From: CAYFZR01 sp964347835 [NCBI: uncultured archaeon]
GTDB lineage: Archaea; CAYFZR01
Assembly: GCA_964347835.1 (NCBI GenBank)
Contig: CAYFZR010000029.1
Coordinates: 1 to 20,928, forward strand
Reading direction: 5' to 3'
DNA length: 20,928 nt
This document shows positions 1 to 5,475 of this stretch, one piece after another; position 1 is the first letter of the stretch; each line of letters starts with the position of its first letter. A model generated the notes under the pieces. It did no database searches, was not told the origin of the DNA, and saw nothing but the letters and a program-made list of their open reading frames with translations. A program made the position numbers and the translations under genes.

Positions 1-99
1 TTGATAAAAAAAGGATTGATTAAATCAGTAGCAGGTGATCTTTCCATCCAAATTACTCATGGATTAAACGAGAACATGTTACATACAGATGCTTTTTAA
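1..99 (+). CDS. Possible 3' end of a CDS cut by the window edge
   Basis: The first frame is open from base 1 to a TAA at 97-99 and would encode 32 residues ending HTDAF. I do not recognise it. The main support is contextual: the composite noncoding repeat starts about five bases after this stop, just as its second copy starts directly after the padR stop at 3282, so the repeat seems to sit immediately 3' of genes. An open frame this short can also occur by chance. Confidence 0.3.
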   Translation: MIKKGLIKSVAGDLSIQITHGLNENMLHTDAF

Positions 100-105
100 A
101 GATTA

Positions 106-124
106 TGCAACGTGGCTCGTTGCA
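106..124. other. TGGCT-loop hairpin
   Basis: TGCAACG and CGTTGCA form a perfect 7-bp stem around the loop TGGCT. Hairpins with the same CGTGGCTCG core but different stems occur at 3321-3333 and 3334-3354. The 3' arm can instead pair with GCAACG at 128-133 (loop ACCC), so two exclusive folds are possible. Confidence 0.6.
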
Positions 125-131
125 CCCGCAA

Positions 132-152
132 CGAACTTTTAAAAAAAGTTCG
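132..152. terminator. Perfect 9-bp inverted repeat, possible terminator
   Basis: CGAACTTTT and AAAAGTTCG flank a three-base AAA loop. The arm ends are T-rich on one strand and A-rich on the other, so either strand could present a U-run. The same 21 bases occur at 3291-3311, close after the padR stop. A role in transcription termination or RNA 3'-end formation is inferred from position and shape only. Confidence 0.4.
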
Positions 153-380
153 ATCAAAAGAAAGATAATAACTAAAAATCTTACCTAAGATTATTTCATA
201 AATGGTACCAAACGAGCCTTTTCCACTTTAAATTTTGCTTTCTGCTCTAAATATTATATGGGGGTGTAGAGAGGGGGTGATAAGGTAAGATAGGATAATT
301 TCAGTATAGTTTACGATATAACCCCCTTCTAATTTCATTATAAAGTGTATTATTACCCCCTTTTAATCGAAGATTATTGG

Positions 381-410
381 CACGCCCAAAATCTTTGATT
401 TTGTTGCGTG
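381..410. other. Long imperfect hairpin in the first intergenic region
   Basis: CACGC (381-385) pairs with GCGTG (406-410), and CAAAATC (387-393) pairs with GATTTTG (397-403) around a TTT loop. This gives 12 base pairs with one small internal loop (C opposite TT). The hairpin lies between repeat copy 1 and the partial copy at 408-457 and is not in the second composite repeat. Its function is unknown. Confidence 0.5.
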
Positions 411-457
411 AGGTAGAATAAGATAAATTCAGTATAGATTACACTATACCCCCTTCT
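408..457. repeat. Degenerate partial copy of the repeat's right half
   Basis: The stretch AGATAAATTCAGTATAGATT followed by ACACTATACCCCCTTCT aligns with the right half of copy 1 (about 277-330) with small gaps. It keeps the TTCAGTATA core and the ACCCCCTTCT end but lacks the left GGGGGT arm. A further ACCCCCTTTT end is seen at 355-364. It suggests repeated insertion or duplication of this element in one gap. Confidence 0.5.
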
Positions 458-485
458 AAAAATCAAAATTAATATTTTAAATCAA

Positions 486-508
486 AGGAGTTTAATTTTT
501 AAATAATT
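486..508 (+). promoter_or_regulatory. Candidate promoter of the metE-like gene
   Basis: A purine-rich AAAGGAG followed by the AT-rich TTTAATTTTTAAATA lies 20-40 bases before the ATG at 527. That distance fits an archaeal BRE/TATA pair driving a leaderless or short-leader message. No Shine-Dalgarno sits close to the ATG, which agrees with this. AT-rich context makes chance matches likely. Confidence 0.35.
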
Positions 509-526
509 AAGTAAAAAAATATAAAG

Positions 527-1597
527 ATGTTACACAGTGAGTTAAAGACAACAGTAGTAGGAAGTTTTCCTATTAAGCCATTTCATGATGTAAACTTTGA
601 GTATGCTCCTTATTTTAAGAAAGGAAAAAAATTTTCCGATGAAGAGCCTGTTGTAACTCATCCATACATACCGAGTATGGCAAAGGCTTTGGAGATTCAA
701 GTAAAAGCAGGAATTGACTACCCTTGCTACGGACAACTTCAAGACATGAATCTAATGTTCTTGGGTCCTTTAGCTCGGAAAAAATGTGGAATAGAAATAA
801 TAAATAACAAAGCATACGTTGTTGAAGATTTAAAGCCACCTAAAACTAGTATTGCTCAAGATGTTTTATTATGGGCAAACAGATATAGAAAGTATTTTGA
901 TGGTGTGAAAATACCTCTCACAGGCCCTCTTACCTTAGCCTCTGTCTCCAACGTTGGTGATAAACCTGTCTTAAACTACCCAGAACTGATTAAGGATTTT
1001 TCAGATGTAGTTGCTAAGATAGCAAGAGACTACGATAAAAATAGAGCAGGTATAATAACTGTGGATGAGCCCAGCCTACCATATGCGACTTATGTAGGAA
1101 TAGAAAATGAATTGATAATAGATTGTTTAAATAATGTGATTAAAGAAATAAAAAATGCTATACCTGCCATCCACGTATGTGGAAAGTTAGATAGCAATAC
1201 AACAGAGATTTTATTAGAAACGGATGCTCTTTTAATAGACCATGAGTTTGCTTCCATACCTGAGAATTTAGATGCGTACTCAAAATCAGATCTAGATAAA
1301 TACGATAAAATTATTGGTTTAGGTTGCGTTATAAGTAATATCGATCCAGAAAAATTGATAGAGATCTCAAAGGGGTACAATTGGAAGTCTGTTGTGGAAA
1401 CTAAGGAAGAAATATCTAATTTCATCAAAAAATCTGCCAAGAAATTTGGGATTGAAAGGCTTGTTTTAGATCCTGATTGTGGATTTGGCGGTTTGAAACA
1501 TTATATCAAGGGAGAACTTACGGATGAGATTGTCCTAAAAATATGTCATTATAAAATGAAGAACATGGTGGATGTTGCAAAAGACTTGAGAACTTGA
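527..1597 (+). CDS. Core-MetE-like methionine synthase (C-terminal domain only)
   Basis: The 356-residue protein opens with the TTVVGSFP motif of the MetE C-terminal catalytic domain (UROD/MetE-like TIM barrel). It carries VDEPSL (179-184) and a probable zinc site of H216, C218, E240 and C318, whose first spacings match the H-x-C...E...C set of MetE. The N-terminal half of classical MetE is absent, so this is the short archaeal type. Family knowledge says such core-MetE proteins transfer a methyl group to homocysteine, in several archaea from a methyl-corrinoid protein rather than from a folate; which donor applies here is not visible. The ATG at 527 is the only start after an in-frame stop at 512. 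It stands alone, with noncoding repeats upstream and the convergent ars cluster downstream. A related methylthiol or corrinoid methyltransferase is a weaker alternative. Confidence 0.85.
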   Translation: MLHSELKTTVVGSFPIKPFHDVNFEYAPYFKKGKKFSDEEPVVTHPYIPSMAKALEIQVKAGIDYPCYGQLQDMNLMFLGPLARKKCGIEIINNKAYVVEDLKPPKTSIAQDVLLWANRYRKYFDGVKIPLTGPLTLASVSNVGDKPVLNYPELIKDFSDVVAKIARDYDKNRAGIITVDEPSLPYATYVGIENELIIDCLNNVIKEIKNAIPAIHVCGKLDSNTTEILLETDALLIDHEFASIPENLDAYSKSDLDKYDKIIGLGCVISNIDPEKLIEISKGYNWKSVVETKEEISNFIKKSAKKFGIERLVLDPDCGFGGLKHYIKGELTDEIVLKICHYKMKNMVDVAKDLRT

Positions 1598-1610
1598 GAA
1601 ATAGGTTAAT

Positions 1611-2111
1611 CTAGATGATATAATTTATGCTTGATCTATCAAAGTCGTCTACCATCTCAATCTCCAAGTTTCTTGGGGAGTAACCCATCGTAGGATAAAC
1701 TAAGTTAGGAAAGAACTTTCCAATATCTTTTGCCATCTCTGTTACAATATGGTCTTCGCCAAATATCTCCTGAGAAATCCAGTATACCATGTTTCTCGTT
1801 TTGTTCTCATCTATATAGCCTAAAGAATGTATGTATTCGTGTAACAAAATAGTAAAGACGTACGCATTGAATAAACTGGGATCGGTTTCGAATATCCTTC
1901 TTAAAGGTGTTCTATTCATTACAATTATATTCGACCCAACTGGATAAAAAGCACCTATCCAAAAGTTTTTTCCACCGCCCATCTCCGCTAATCCTAATGT
2001 TAGCCCTGCTCTTCCAGTGTCCATCGTCTTTCTAACTATTTCTTTTACGATTTCAAATATGTCTCCTATGTTTTTTGCTTCATCCAATTTTGTAGCGTAA
2101 GATTTAATCAT
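1611..2111 (-). CDS. Small putative zinc metalloprotease (HExxHxxGxxD)
   Basis: The 166-residue protein has no signal peptide and contains HEYIHSLGYID at residues 91-101, the extended HExxHxxGxxH/D zinc motif of metzincins with aspartate as the third ligand, as known in snapalysin. A methionine at 142 (PTMGYS), about 40 residues on, could be the Met-turn. The archaemetzincin cysteines are missing, so it is not that family. The ATG follows a good ribosome site (GGAAGAGAG) and begins 11 bases after the arsM stop, so the two are probably co-transcribed. The substrate is unknown. The motif is clear; the fold assignment and activity are inference. Confidence 0.7.
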   Translation of the reverse strand: MIKSYATKLDEAKNIGDIFEIVKEIVRKTMDTGRAGLTLGLAEMGGGKNFWIGAFYPVGSNIIVMNRTPLRRIFETDPSLFNAYVFTILLHEYIHSLGYIDENKTRNMVYWISQEIFGEDHIVTEMAKDIGKFFPNLVYPTMGYSPRNLEIEMVDDFDRSSINYII

Positions 2112-2122
2112 AATCTCTCTTC

Positions 2123-2863
2123 CTATTTTTCAGCTTTAACAGTGATTGAATATCCATCTAAACCCAATTTCTCCATCGAAAAGAATTTAATTTTTTCTAA
2201 AATCAGAATTTCTAAGAATCCGGCCTTCTTGATTGTTGCTATATACTCTTCTTCTGCTAAAGCTCCGGCTATACAAGATGCCCAAAGATCTATGTCTCCT
2301 CTTATATCCTCAGGTAATGGTTTGTTTGTCACAATATCTGATATAACCATTTTACCTCCCCTCTTCAAAACACGGCAAGCCTCTCTAAATACCTTCTCTT
2401 TGTCTGGTGCAAGATTTATTACACAATTACTTATTATTAGATCAATGTAGTCACTTTCAATGGGCATATCTTCTATATCACCAAGTCTAAACTCCACGTT
2501 ATCAATGTTGAGCCTTTTGGCATTGTCTTTCGCCTTTTTAATCATTTCTTTGGAGAGGTCCAGACCAATCACCTTTCCGCTCTTCCCAACTTTTTTTGCC
2601 ATCATAAAAACGTCTAATCCTGCTCCAGAACCGATATCTAATACGGTAAGACCTTCTTTTATCTCCGAAAAAGCGATAGGATTTCCACATCCCAAAGAAA
2701 GTTCCGATATTTCATTTGGAAATTCATCTAAAACCTCTTGGGAGTATCTCTGAGGGAAAAATGAAATTACTGTTTCGGGAGAACAGCATTCTGGTGCACA
2801 ACAAGATAAATCCTTCTTTGCAATCTCGTCATATCTTTTTATGACTTCTTCCTTTTTTTCCAT
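2123..2863 (-). CDS. arsM: Arsenite S-adenosylmethionine methyltransferase
   Basis: This is a Rossmann-type SAM methyltransferase of the ArsM family, which methylates As(III) in the cytoplasm. Motifs in order, numbered from an upstream GTG-less ATG at 2911: CCAPECC (37-43), SLGCGNP (72-78), the SAM site VLDIGSGAGLD (90-100), SNCVINLAPDK (161-171), ISDIV (190-194) and SCIAGA (212-217). C75, C163 and C213 correspond to the three arsenic-binding cysteines, and the last two have the family's 50-residue spacing. I prefer the ATG at 2863 (MEKKEEVIKRYDEI, 246 residues): an AGGA lies upstream of it, and the 2911 start would run into the direct repeat in the divergent promoter region. It is divergent from a PadR regulator and followed by the metalloprotease gene. 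Identity is secure; the exact start is not. Confidence 0.9.
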   Translation of the reverse strand: MEKKEEVIKRYDEIAKKDLSCCAPECCSPETVISFFPQRYSQEVLDEFPNEISELSLGCGNPIAFSEIKEGLTVLDIGSGAGLDVFMMAKKVGKSGKVIGLDLSKEMIKKAKDNAKRLNIDNVEFRLGDIEDMPIESDYIDLIISNCVINLAPDKEKVFREACRVLKRGGKMVISDIVTNKPLPEDIRGDIDLWASCIAGALAEEEYIATIKKAGFLEILILEKIKFFSMEKLGLDGYSITVKAEK

Positions 2864-2904
2864 TTTAATCATTCCTTGTTGTCTACATTTCAGGTTATAA
2901 TGGA

Positions 2905-2960
2905 CACCCAATATTATTAGAACCTTAATATTTAAATATATCGGTCACCCAATAATAAAT
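2905..2960. promoter_or_regulatory. Divergent arsM/padR control region with direct repeats
   Basis: CACCCAATATTATTA (2905-2919) and CACCCAATAATAAAT (2946-2960) form a direct repeat with starts 41 bases apart, about four helical turns. They bracket a palindromic TATA-like element, ATATTTAAATAT (2929-2940). That TATA sits 22-33 bases before the padR ATG, as expected for a leaderless message, and can also serve arsM. The repeats are good candidates for binding the PadR protein encoded next door. This is inferred from layout only. Confidence 0.5.
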
Positions 2961-2961
2961 T

Positions 2962-3282
2962 ATGAAACGTATTATGTGTCCTCCAAACTGCTGCGATATG
3001 AGGGGGTTACTTTCATTCATAATATTGTGGTCTCTTAAAAAAAGGCCAATGTACGGACAAGAGATAGCAGATGAGTTAGCACGAAGAAGAGGAGAAAAAC
3101 CAAATCCAGGAACTTTATATCCTGCATTGAAACAACTTCAGGAGAGAGAATTAATAGTGTATAAGGTGCATGGAAGAAGAAAGATATACTCTTTGACAGA
3201 AAAAGGTCAAAAAGGGATTGAAGAGGCATGTAGATATTTCTGCCAGGTATTTGGTGATATCTTAGAGGAGATTAAAGAATAA
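2962..3282 (+). CDS. PadR-family regulator with N-terminal cysteine cluster
   Basis: The 106-residue protein is a PadR winged helix: MRGLLSFIILWSLKKRPMYG (13-32) leads into helix and recognition segments with NPGTLYPALKQLQERELI (48-65) and the wing GRRKIYSLTEKG (71-82). Before the fold lies CPPNCC with C6, C10 and C11, and two more cysteines are at 90 and 94. PadR proteins usually sense small molecules. The thiol cluster and the divergent arsM gene point instead to sensing of arsenite or another thiol-binding metal. It probably represses its own and the arsM promoter through the repeats at 2905-2960. The ATG lies 22-33 bases after a TATA, consistent with leaderless translation. Family assignment is firm; the ligand is inferred. 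Confidence 0.85.
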   Translation: MKRIMCPPNCCDMRGLLSFIILWSLKKRPMYGQEIADELARRRGEKPNPGTLYPALKQLQERELIVYKVHGRRKIYSLTEKGQKGIEEACRYFCQVFGDILEEIKE

Positions 3283-3290
3283 ATATGCAA

Positions 3291-3311
3291 CGAACTTTTA
3301 AAAAAAGTTCG
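3291..3311. terminator. Perfect 9-bp inverted repeat after padR, possible terminator
   Basis: This is the same 21-base hairpin as at 132-152, eight bases after the padR stop codon. Its place in a convergent gap would suit bidirectional termination. The evidence is structural and positional. Confidence 0.4.
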
Positions 3312-3320
3312 ATCAAAAGC

Positions 3321-3354
3321 AGCGTGGCTCGCTATGGAACGTGGCTCGTTCCAT
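3321..3354. other. Two tandem TGGCT-loop hairpins
   Basis: AGCG-TGGCT-CGCT (3321-3333) is followed directly by ATGGAACG-TGGCT-CGTTCCAT (3334-3354). Both keep the CGTGGCTCG core of the hairpin at 106-124, but the outer stem pairs differ and remain complementary. Confidence 0.6.
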
Positions 3355-3493
3355 CCGCAATTTTATAAAAAACTATTTTATTAACGGTACCGAATGAATC
3401 GTTTTCTACTCTAAATTTTATATGGGGGTTTAGAAAGGGGGTGATAAGGTAAGATAGGATAATTTCAGTATAAATTACGATATTACCCCCTTC

Positions 3494-3874
3494 TCACTTC
3501 ATCATTTCTGTTAAGACGTTTAAAAACTCTACCTCATCTAAAGGCGCATACATGACTTTTTCTTTGCTGTTTGATTGTATTAACAATGCTGGTAATTCTT
3601 TGATGTCATGTCTCCATCTAAGTAACATTAATTTAAATCCTAAATAAAGTCTAAAGGGTTTACTGGTTTGTAAGGTTGATTTAGGATTTATTTCACCAAA
3701 AACGTCAATCTCAATGTCAGTACCTCTAACAATCTTCCTAACAGTCTTCTCTAATTTTTTGCTCTCTTCTGTCTGAACTACCTGAGTAGCCCATCCAGGG
3801 GCGCTTCCGCCCGCTCCACCAACACCAATCAACTTTGTTTCTGCCTTCTTAAAAATTGTTATTCTCAATGACAT
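3494..3874 (-). CDS. Unrecognised small cytoplasmic protein
   Basis: From the ATG at 3874 the product has 126 residues (MSLRITIFKK...). It has no cysteine, signal peptide or membrane segment. A glycine-rich stretch GVGGAGGSAPGWATQ (17-31) precedes a basic helix, then a strand (IEIDVFG) and, near the end, ELPALLIQ followed by two short strands and a helix. That pattern recalls a thioredoxin-like fold without the CxxC, but this is weak. A TTG at 3889 would add five residues; the ATG is preferred because GGAAAAG precedes it and a TATA-like element lies 21-31 bases upstream. It follows purH on the same strand, yet the separate promoter suggests independent expression. Its stop codon borders the composite repeat. 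Confidence 0.6.
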   Translation of the reverse strand: MSLRITIFKKAETKLIGVGGAGGSAPGWATQVVQTEESKKLEKTVRKIVRGTDIEIDVFGEINPKSTLQTSKPFRLYLGFKLMLLRWRHDIKELPALLIQSNSKEKVMYAPLDEVEFLNVLTEMMK

Positions 3875-3894
3875 AGTTTTCTTTTCCAAAACCC

Positions 3895-3905
3895 ATATAT
3901 TTAAA
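3895..3905 (-). promoter_or_regulatory. TATA-like element for the small gene downstream of purH
   Basis: On the minus strand TTTAAATATAT lies 21-31 bases before the ATG at 3874, in the short gap after the purH stop. The spacing fits a leaderless or very short-leader transcript separate from the pur operon. Confidence 0.35.
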
Positions 3906-3908
3906 TTT

Positions 3909-5465
3909 TCAATGTGAAAGATGTCTTATGCCTGTAAAAGCCATCGACATATTATGCTCATTTGCAGCGTTTATGACTTCTTTATCTCTTATAGATCCAC
4001 CAGGTTGAATTATCGCGCTTATGCCTGCTTCTGCAGCAACATCTATTCCATCCCTGAAGGGGAAGAAGGCATCTGATGCCAATACACTCCCTTCTGTAGA
4101 AAAACCAGCCATTTTTGCTTTTTCTACGGCTATCCTTACCGAATCGACTCTACTAGTTTGACCTGCACCGATTCCTATCAACTGGTCTGGAAATGCAAGT
4201 ACTATCGCGTTTGATTTTACGTTTCTCACGAACTTCCAAGCAAACATCAAAGCATTTATTTCTTCTTCAGTGGGTTTTTTATTGCTCACTACCCTTAGAT
4301 CTTCTCTTTTTAATTTAATTTCGTCGTAATTCTGATGTAATACACCACCGATTATTCCTCTGATCTCTTTTCCTTCATAAAGATTGCTTCTCCAAATTTC
4401 AGAAATATCCATGAGTCTTATGTTCTTCTTTTGTTTTAGAACGTTCAAGGCGTCTTCGCTAAAGCCTGGAGCCAAAACTACCTCTATGAAGTGTTTATTT
4501 ATTTCTAACGCAGTTTCTTTATCTAGTCTTCTGCTTAATGCAACAATTCCTCCGAAGGTGGATACAGGATCTGTTGCTAGGGCTTTTTTGTAAGCTTCAC
4601 TAAGTTCATTTCCCTTTGCGCCGCCGCAAGGATTTAGATGTTTTACAATAACACAGGCGATATATTCTCTAAATTCATATATTAACCTTAATGAGGCATC
4701 TATGTCAAGAATATTATTGTAAGAAAGTTTTTTTCCATGAATTTTCTTTATCTTAGAAAAATTCACCTCAGAGTTTTTATCGATAAATAAAGAAGCGGTT
4801 TGATGCGGGTTTTCACCATACCTTAAATCTTCAGTTTTTTCGTATGTCAATATTAATTTAGCTGGATACTCTCCAGGTTTGAAGTAGTTGTATATCTGGG
4901 CATCATATTCATCAGTTCTTTGAAATGCCTCTACTAACAATTTATATCTCGTATCTCTTCTGATCGCTCTTTTTTCCTTCAGTTCTTTTAATATTTCATC
5001 GTATCTAGAATGATTTACCAAAACAACTACGTTCTCAAAATTCTTGGCGGCGGCTCTGATTAAGGTAGGTCCTCCTATATCAATATTTTCTAAAATATCC
5101 TCACGGCTTGAGTCTTTTCTCTTAATTGTCTCTTCAAAGGGATAAAGATTTACTACTACCATGTCTATGGATGATATATTGTGCTTAATAACTGTCTCTT
5201 CATCCTCTTCCCTATTTCTTCTCCATAATATGCCAGCGTGTATTTTGGGGTGAAGTGTCTTTACCCTTCCATCTAATATCTCAGGAAAACCTGTGTAGTT
5301 CGAAACGTCTATTACAGGTATTCCCGAATCTTTCAAAAGTTTTGCTGTACCCCCTGTAGATAAAATCTCTATGCCTAATTCGTTTAATCCTCTCGAAAAT
5401 TCAACTATGCCTGTTTTGTCGTAGACACTTATCAAGGCTTTTTTTACAGGGAGTTTATCCCTCAA
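3909..5465 (-). CDS. purH: Bifunctional AICAR formyltransferase / IMP cyclohydrolase
   Basis: The 518-residue protein has the normal full PurH length. The N-terminal MGS-like domain (about 1-200) performs IMP cyclohydrolysis and carries KTLHPKIHAGIL. The C-terminal AICAR transformylase domain carries the catalytic KH of VKHLNPCGGA (K275, H276), then SDAFFPFRDG, AIIQPGGSIRD and the ending FTGIRHLSH. Both active sites therefore look intact. The start is a TTG at 5465 preceded by GGGGTGAT, a close match to the 16S 3' end; no other in-frame start lies between the purP stop and this point. It begins 10 bases after purP, so both come from one message. Together they cover AICAR to IMP, with two possible enzymes for the formylation step. 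Confidence 0.95.
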   Translation of the reverse strand: MRDKLPVKKALISVYDKTGIVEFSRGLNELGIEILSTGGTAKLLKDSGIPVIDVSNYTGFPEILDGRVKTLHPKIHAGILWRRNREEDEETVIKHNISSIDMVVVNLYPFEETIKRKDSSREDILENIDIGGPTLIRAAAKNFENVVVLVNHSRYDEILKELKEKRAIRRDTRYKLLVEAFQRTDEYDAQIYNYFKPGEYPAKLILTYEKTEDLRYGENPHQTASLFIDKNSEVNFSKIKKIHGKKLSYNNILDIDASLRLIYEFREYIACVIVKHLNPCGGAKGNELSEAYKKALATDPVSTFGGIVALSRRLDKETALEINKHFIEVVLAPGFSEDALNVLKQKKNIRLMDISEIWRSNLYEGKEIRGIIGGVLHQNYDEIKLKREDLRVVSNKKPTEEEINALMFAWKFVRNVKSNAIVLAFPDQLIGIGAGQTSRVDSVRIAVEKAKMAGFSTEGSVLASDAFFPFRDGIDVAAEAGISAIIQPGGSIRDKEVINAANEHNMSMAFTGIRHLSH

Positions 5466-5475
5466 ACCATCACCC

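Larger units (their letters stand above)
104..330. repeat. Composite noncoding repeat, copy 1
   Basis: This roughly 227-base noncoding block recurs at 3284-3494. Two segments are strongly conserved. Bases 128-160 are identical to 3287-3319 (33 of 33), and 255-330 match 3419-3494 at 71 of 76 positions with no gaps. Between them lies a looser part that shares a GGTACC and a TCTAAAT-TATATGGGGG stretch. The block contains a GCAACG-TGGCT-CGTTGC hairpin (106-124), a second possible hairpin using the same bases (118-133), a perfect 9-bp hairpin with A-rich loop (132-152), and an outer AGGGGGT...ACCCCCT pair (272-327). No open frame of note is present. It could be a family of intergenic elements, a structured RNA or a terminator module. 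Confidence 0.8.
3284..3494. repeat. Composite noncoding repeat, copy 2
   Basis: This second copy of the block at 104-330 starts one base after the padR stop and ends on the last base of the stop codon of the minus-strand gene at 3494-3874, so it fills the whole convergent gap. It keeps the identical 33-base part (3287-3319) with the 9-bp hairpin, and the 76-base right part (3419-3494). It carries two TGGCT-loop hairpins (3321-3333 and 3334-3354) after the 9-bp hairpin, while copy 1 has one before it. Relative to copy 1, the start looks like a deletion between two GCAACG direct repeats. Confidence 0.8.

Noticed and set aside
255-330. MITE or insertion-sequence interpretation based on the GGGGGT...ACCCCC ends
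   Set aside because: The inverted ends are only about seven bases, no target-site duplication is evident and no transposase is present; kept as a repeat of unknown nature.
104-457. CRISPR array
   Set aside because: The repeats are not regularly spaced, differ in length and have no unique spacers; no cas genes occur in the window.
2142-2753. Plus-strand open frames opposite arsM
   Set aside because: ArsM on the minus strand has every family motif, and these frames show no protein-like features.
3494-3874. Assigning the small protein to thioredoxins
   Set aside because: It contains no cysteine, and the resemblance is limited to predicted strand/helix order and a Pro before a strand, so it was left unnamed.
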